DNA of 64,000 nucleotides from contig JACKOX010000002.1 of assembly GCA_024233975.1 (NCBI GenBank), positions 245,763 to 309,762 of the forward strand. Direction: 5' to 3'. This DNA is from Rhodanobacteraceae bacterium (GTDB lineage Bacteria > Pseudomonadota > Gammaproteobacteria > Xanthomonadales > Xanthomonadaceae). Shown here piece by piece: positions 62,166-64,000 of the stretch. Made by a program: the position numbers and the translations under genes. How positions within the stretch are numbered: the stretch's first letter is position 1; each line of letters starts with the position of its first letter. The notes beneath the pieces were generated by a model, which saw only the letters and a program-made list of their open reading frames with translations, searched no databases and was not told the origin of the DNA.

Positions 62166-63463
62166 TGTTCGTCAGCACGCGAGGCAAGGCGCCCGAAATC
62201 ACCCTGGATCGCGCACTGATCGCCGGACTGGCACCGGACGGTGGTCTCTATGTTCCGGAATCCATTCCCGTTCTGGATGCGGCGATCATCGAATCGCTGG
62301 CGCGCCAGCCTCTGACGAGGGTCGCGGTTGCCGTGCTGTCGCCCTATTTTTCCGGTTCGTCGCTGGCAGCGAAGCTCGAGTCCATCTGCGAACAGGCATT
62401 CGACTTTCCGGCACCGCTCCGTGCGCTGCGCAGGGACGGCGATCATCTGCTGGAGTTGTTCCACGGACCGACGGCCGCCTTCAAGGACTACGCGGCCCGC
62501 TTTCTCGCAGGCTGTTTGTCGGCGCTGCGTACCGATGACGATCCGGAGACAACGATCCTCGTGGCCACGTCCGGTGACACCGGCGCGGCGGTTGCCGCGG
62601 CCTTCCATCGGCGACCGGGCTTCCGGGTGGTGATCCTCTATCCCGATGGCCGTGTCTCACCGGCGCAGGCGCATGGACTCGGCTGCTGGGGCGATAACGT
62701 GCAGGCCTTCCGCGTCGCCGGCAGCTTCGATGACTGCCAGCGACTGGCCAAGCAAGCGTTGGCGGATGAGTCATTGCGGCAGGCATGTCCGTTGACCACC
62801 GCCAACAGCATCAGCCTTGGTCGCCTGCTGCCACAGGCGGCCTACTACGCGAAGGCGGCGGTTGATCACCGGGCCGCGCACGGCGAAGTGCTCAACCTCA
62901 TCGTGCCCACCGGCAATCTGGGCAACGCCTGTGCCGCATTGGTGGCCAGGCGAATGGGCTTCCCGATAGGCGAGCTGCGACTGGCCACCAACGCCAATCC
63001 CACGCTGAGCGAATACTTCGACGGCGACGACTATCAGCCACGCGACGCCATCGCGACACTCGCCAACGCCATGGACGTCGGCGCCCCCAGCAACTTCGAG
63101 CGCCTGCGCTACTGGTACGCCGACGACAAAGCGCTACGCGAGGCTGTTCGTGTCGACCGCGTTGATGACGACACCATCCGCTCCGTCATCGGGGACGCGC
63201 CTGGGCAGGAAGCCATCATTCCGTGCCCGCATACGGCGACCGGGCTGCACGCGCTGCGGCAGCTTCGTCAGGAAGGCGATCAGCGCGACTGGGCAGTTGT
63301 CGCCACCGCACATCCCGCCAAGTTCACCGGCATCGTCGAGCCGCTGGTGGGGCAGATCATTGCCCAGCCACCCTCGCTGGAGGCAATGGCGGAACGTCCA
63401 AGCGGGGCCGAGCCACTGCCGGTCGACTACGCAAGTCTGAAAGCGGCCCTGCTGGGCGTTTGA
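62162..63463 (+). CDS. thrC: Threonine synthase
   Basis: 433 residues. It converts O-phosphohomoserine to threonine with PLP. The PLP Lys is in ELFHGPTAAFKDYAARFLAG (Lys near 108), and TILVATSGDTGAAVAAAFHR (near 136-155) and VPTGNLGNACAALVARRMGF (near 247-266) bind the cofactor phosphate. Family length is about 428. ATG 62162 overlaps the thrB stop; an adjacent ATG at 62165 is equally plausible. Last gene of the thr operon. Confidence 0.96.
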   Translation: MMFVSTRGKAPEITLDRALIAGLAPDGGLYVPESIPVLDAAIIESLARQPLTRVAVAVLSPYFSGSSLAAKLESICEQAFDFPAPLRALRRDGDHLLELFHGPTAAFKDYAARFLAGCLSALRTDDDPETTILVATSGDTGAAVAAAFHRRPGFRVVILYPDGRVSPAQAHGLGCWGDNVQAFRVAGSFDDCQRLAKQALADESLRQACPLTTANSISLGRLLPQAAYYAKAAVDHRAAHGEVLNLIVPTGNLGNACAALVARRMGFPIGELRLATNANPTLSEYFDGDDYQPRDAIATLANAMDVGAPSNFERLRYWYADDKALREAVRVDRVDDDTIRSVIGDAPGQEAIIPCPHTATGLHALRQLRQEGDQRDWAVVATAHPAKFTGIVEPLVGQIIAQPPSLEAMAERPSGAEPLPVDYASLKAALLGV

Positions 63464-63486
63464 GCATCGAATGCTGTGGCGGGTGC

Positions 63487-63515
63487 TTGACGCCGGCAGT
63501 TTCGATCCTGATAAT
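63487..63515 (+). promoter_or_regulatory. Strong sigma-70-like promoter for the tRNA region
   Basis: TTGACG (63487-63492), a 17-base spacer and GATAAT (63510-63515), followed by a GC-rich discriminator (TCGCGG), the pattern of stringently controlled stable-RNA promoters. It stands in front of the broken tRNA copy rather than the intact one. A second -10-like TACAAT lies at 63615-63620 just before the intact tRNA, without a clear -35. Confidence 0.6.
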
Positions 63516-63547
63516 TCGCGGTCCTCGCCGCAATGGCGACGGCGGAT

Positions 63548-63600
63548 GGCTATGTAGCTCAGCCGGTTAGAGCACAGCACTCATAAGGTTCGGGTCATCG
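63548..63600 (+). pseudogene. Truncated tandem copy of tRNA-Met
   Basis: 63548-63586 matches the first 39 bases of the intact tRNA-Met (63632-63670) at 37 of 39 positions, including the D-arm and the CTCATAA anticodon loop. The sequence then diverges: the anticodon stem cannot close, and there is no T-arm (GGTTCGAG) or 3' acceptor strand. So this is a broken gene or a deletion product, not a working tRNA. It is nearest the strong promoter. Confidence 0.75.
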
Positions 63601-63631
63601 GGCCTTGTAGGCGGTACAATTTGCACTCAGT

Positions 63632-63708
63632 GGCTATGTAGCTCAGCTGGTTAGAGCACGGCACTCATAATGCCGGGGTCGGTGGTTCGAGTCCACCCAT
63701 AGCCACCA
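63632..63708 (+). tRNA. tRNA-Met (CAT), elongator type
   Basis: 77 bases. The acceptor stem GGCTATG (63632-63638) pairs fully with CATAGCC (63698-63704), then encoded ACCA. The D-arm is GCTC...GAGC, anticodon arm CGGCA-CTCATAA-TGCCG with CAT at 63666-63668, and T-arm GGTGG-TTCGAGT-CCACC. The TAGCTCAG / TTAGAGCAC / CTCATAATG pattern matches elongator tRNA-Met rather than initiator (no CCC/GGG anticodon stem) or tRNA-Ile2. The isotype call is from pattern, not covariance scoring. Confidence 0.92.
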
Positions 63709-64000
63709 TATCTTGCTGATTTCACAGCACATTTCCAAGAACAACGTTCGTCACGCTTGTGGCAAGTCAGGTGTCACAGGATTGCTCGTGTCATTCATTC
63801 CGAGCGCATTGTCGCGATCTGGAAGGCTCGACGGGCGCCTCCTGGCATTGGCCGAAAATTGGCCTGTGACAGTTTCTGTGACACCTCCAAGTGTCACAGG
63901 CGTTCCGAGTTTTTGGAAATGACCCTGGCAAACACCACGGCTAGGATCCCTATTTCTCACAGGGGAGCCCTTGGCCTTACCTCTGTTTCTAAGCTGCGAG
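63709..64000. other. Lower-GC tract after the tRNA with repeated inverted 9-mers; no gene supported
   Basis: One 60-base line (63721) is 30/60 G+C, below the rest of the window. CTGTGACAC or its complement occurs four times: GTGTCACAG 63771-63779, CTGTGACA 63864-63871, CTGTGACAC 63876-63884 and GTGTCACAG 63891-63899. The last two form a 9-pair hairpin with a 6-base loop. Two short overlapping frames on opposite strands here are not protein-like. An ATG at 63919 opens a frame to the window end (MTLANTTARIPISHRGALGL), too short to judge. DNA beside a tRNA gene with changed composition may mark an integrated element. Confidence 0.5.

Noticed and set aside
63713..63960. Two short overlapping open frames after the tRNA
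   Set aside because: They overlap on opposite strands, lack ribosome sites and recognisable domains, and are built partly from the inverted 9-mer repeats.

Overview
The window looks like chromosomal DNA of a high-GC gammaproteobacterium, most likely from the Xanthomonadales/Lysobacterales. The evidence is the recC-recB-recD cluster, thrABC with a Thr-rich leader peptide, an AlgZ-like kinase, a bfd-bfr pair, and many exported CSLREA/beta-helix proteins. The assignment rests on gene content and base composition only; no search was run.

Layout. 1-1119 (minus): start of an AlgZ-like membrane histidine kinase and a carboxylesterase. 1251-10134: recC, recB and recD, joined by 4-base overlaps. 10420-12681: a CadC-type winged-helix/TPR regulator. 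21011-12678 (minus): six tightly packed genes for exported proteins, three of them CSLREA/beta-helix proteins; three of the six products end in a short xF/Y-x-D/N-GFE tail. 21263-26232: an RND efflux adaptor, pump and TetR regulator behind a dyad operator. 26242-35647: bioD, a TMEM175-like channel, free-Met sulfoxide reductase, a TfoX C-terminal protein, a LOG protein, a delta-60 repeat protein, a LEA14-like lipoprotein, PHB depolymerase, and a regulator fused to an alpha/beta hydrolase.

36199-44887 is a membrane-lipid stress operon. It encodes an ECF sigma factor, a ChrR-type zinc/cupin anti-sigma, a fatty-acid desaturase, a flavin amine oxidase-like protein, a DUF1365 protein, two cyclopropane-synthase-type methyltransferases, DUF2878 and DUF1295 membrane proteins and a lipocalin. 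Two near-identical sigma-promoter-like sites flank the sigma/anti-sigma pair. 44955-47273 (minus): a GNAT protein and glmS. 47451-54976: a sigma-54-type promoter, a MacAB-like exporter (adaptor, ATPase, two permeases), a terminator, then an NtrC-family regulator and NtrY-like kinase that probably control it. 54989-55862: bfr, bfd and a Fur box. 56064-58355: a TPR-sulfotransferase and rppH. 58483-63463: thr leader, attenuator-like stems and thrABC. 63487-63708: a tRNA-Met preceded by a broken tandem copy. The last 290 bases have lower GC and repeated inverted 9-mers.

Sequence quality: five or six genes (LOG protein, LEA14 C-terminus, a small exported protein at 31921-32503, cyclopropane synthase, DUF2878 protein, glmS) carry clustered frameshifts while the surrounding genes are intact. 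Because glmS is normally essential, these are more likely local sequence or assembly errors than real gene loss.
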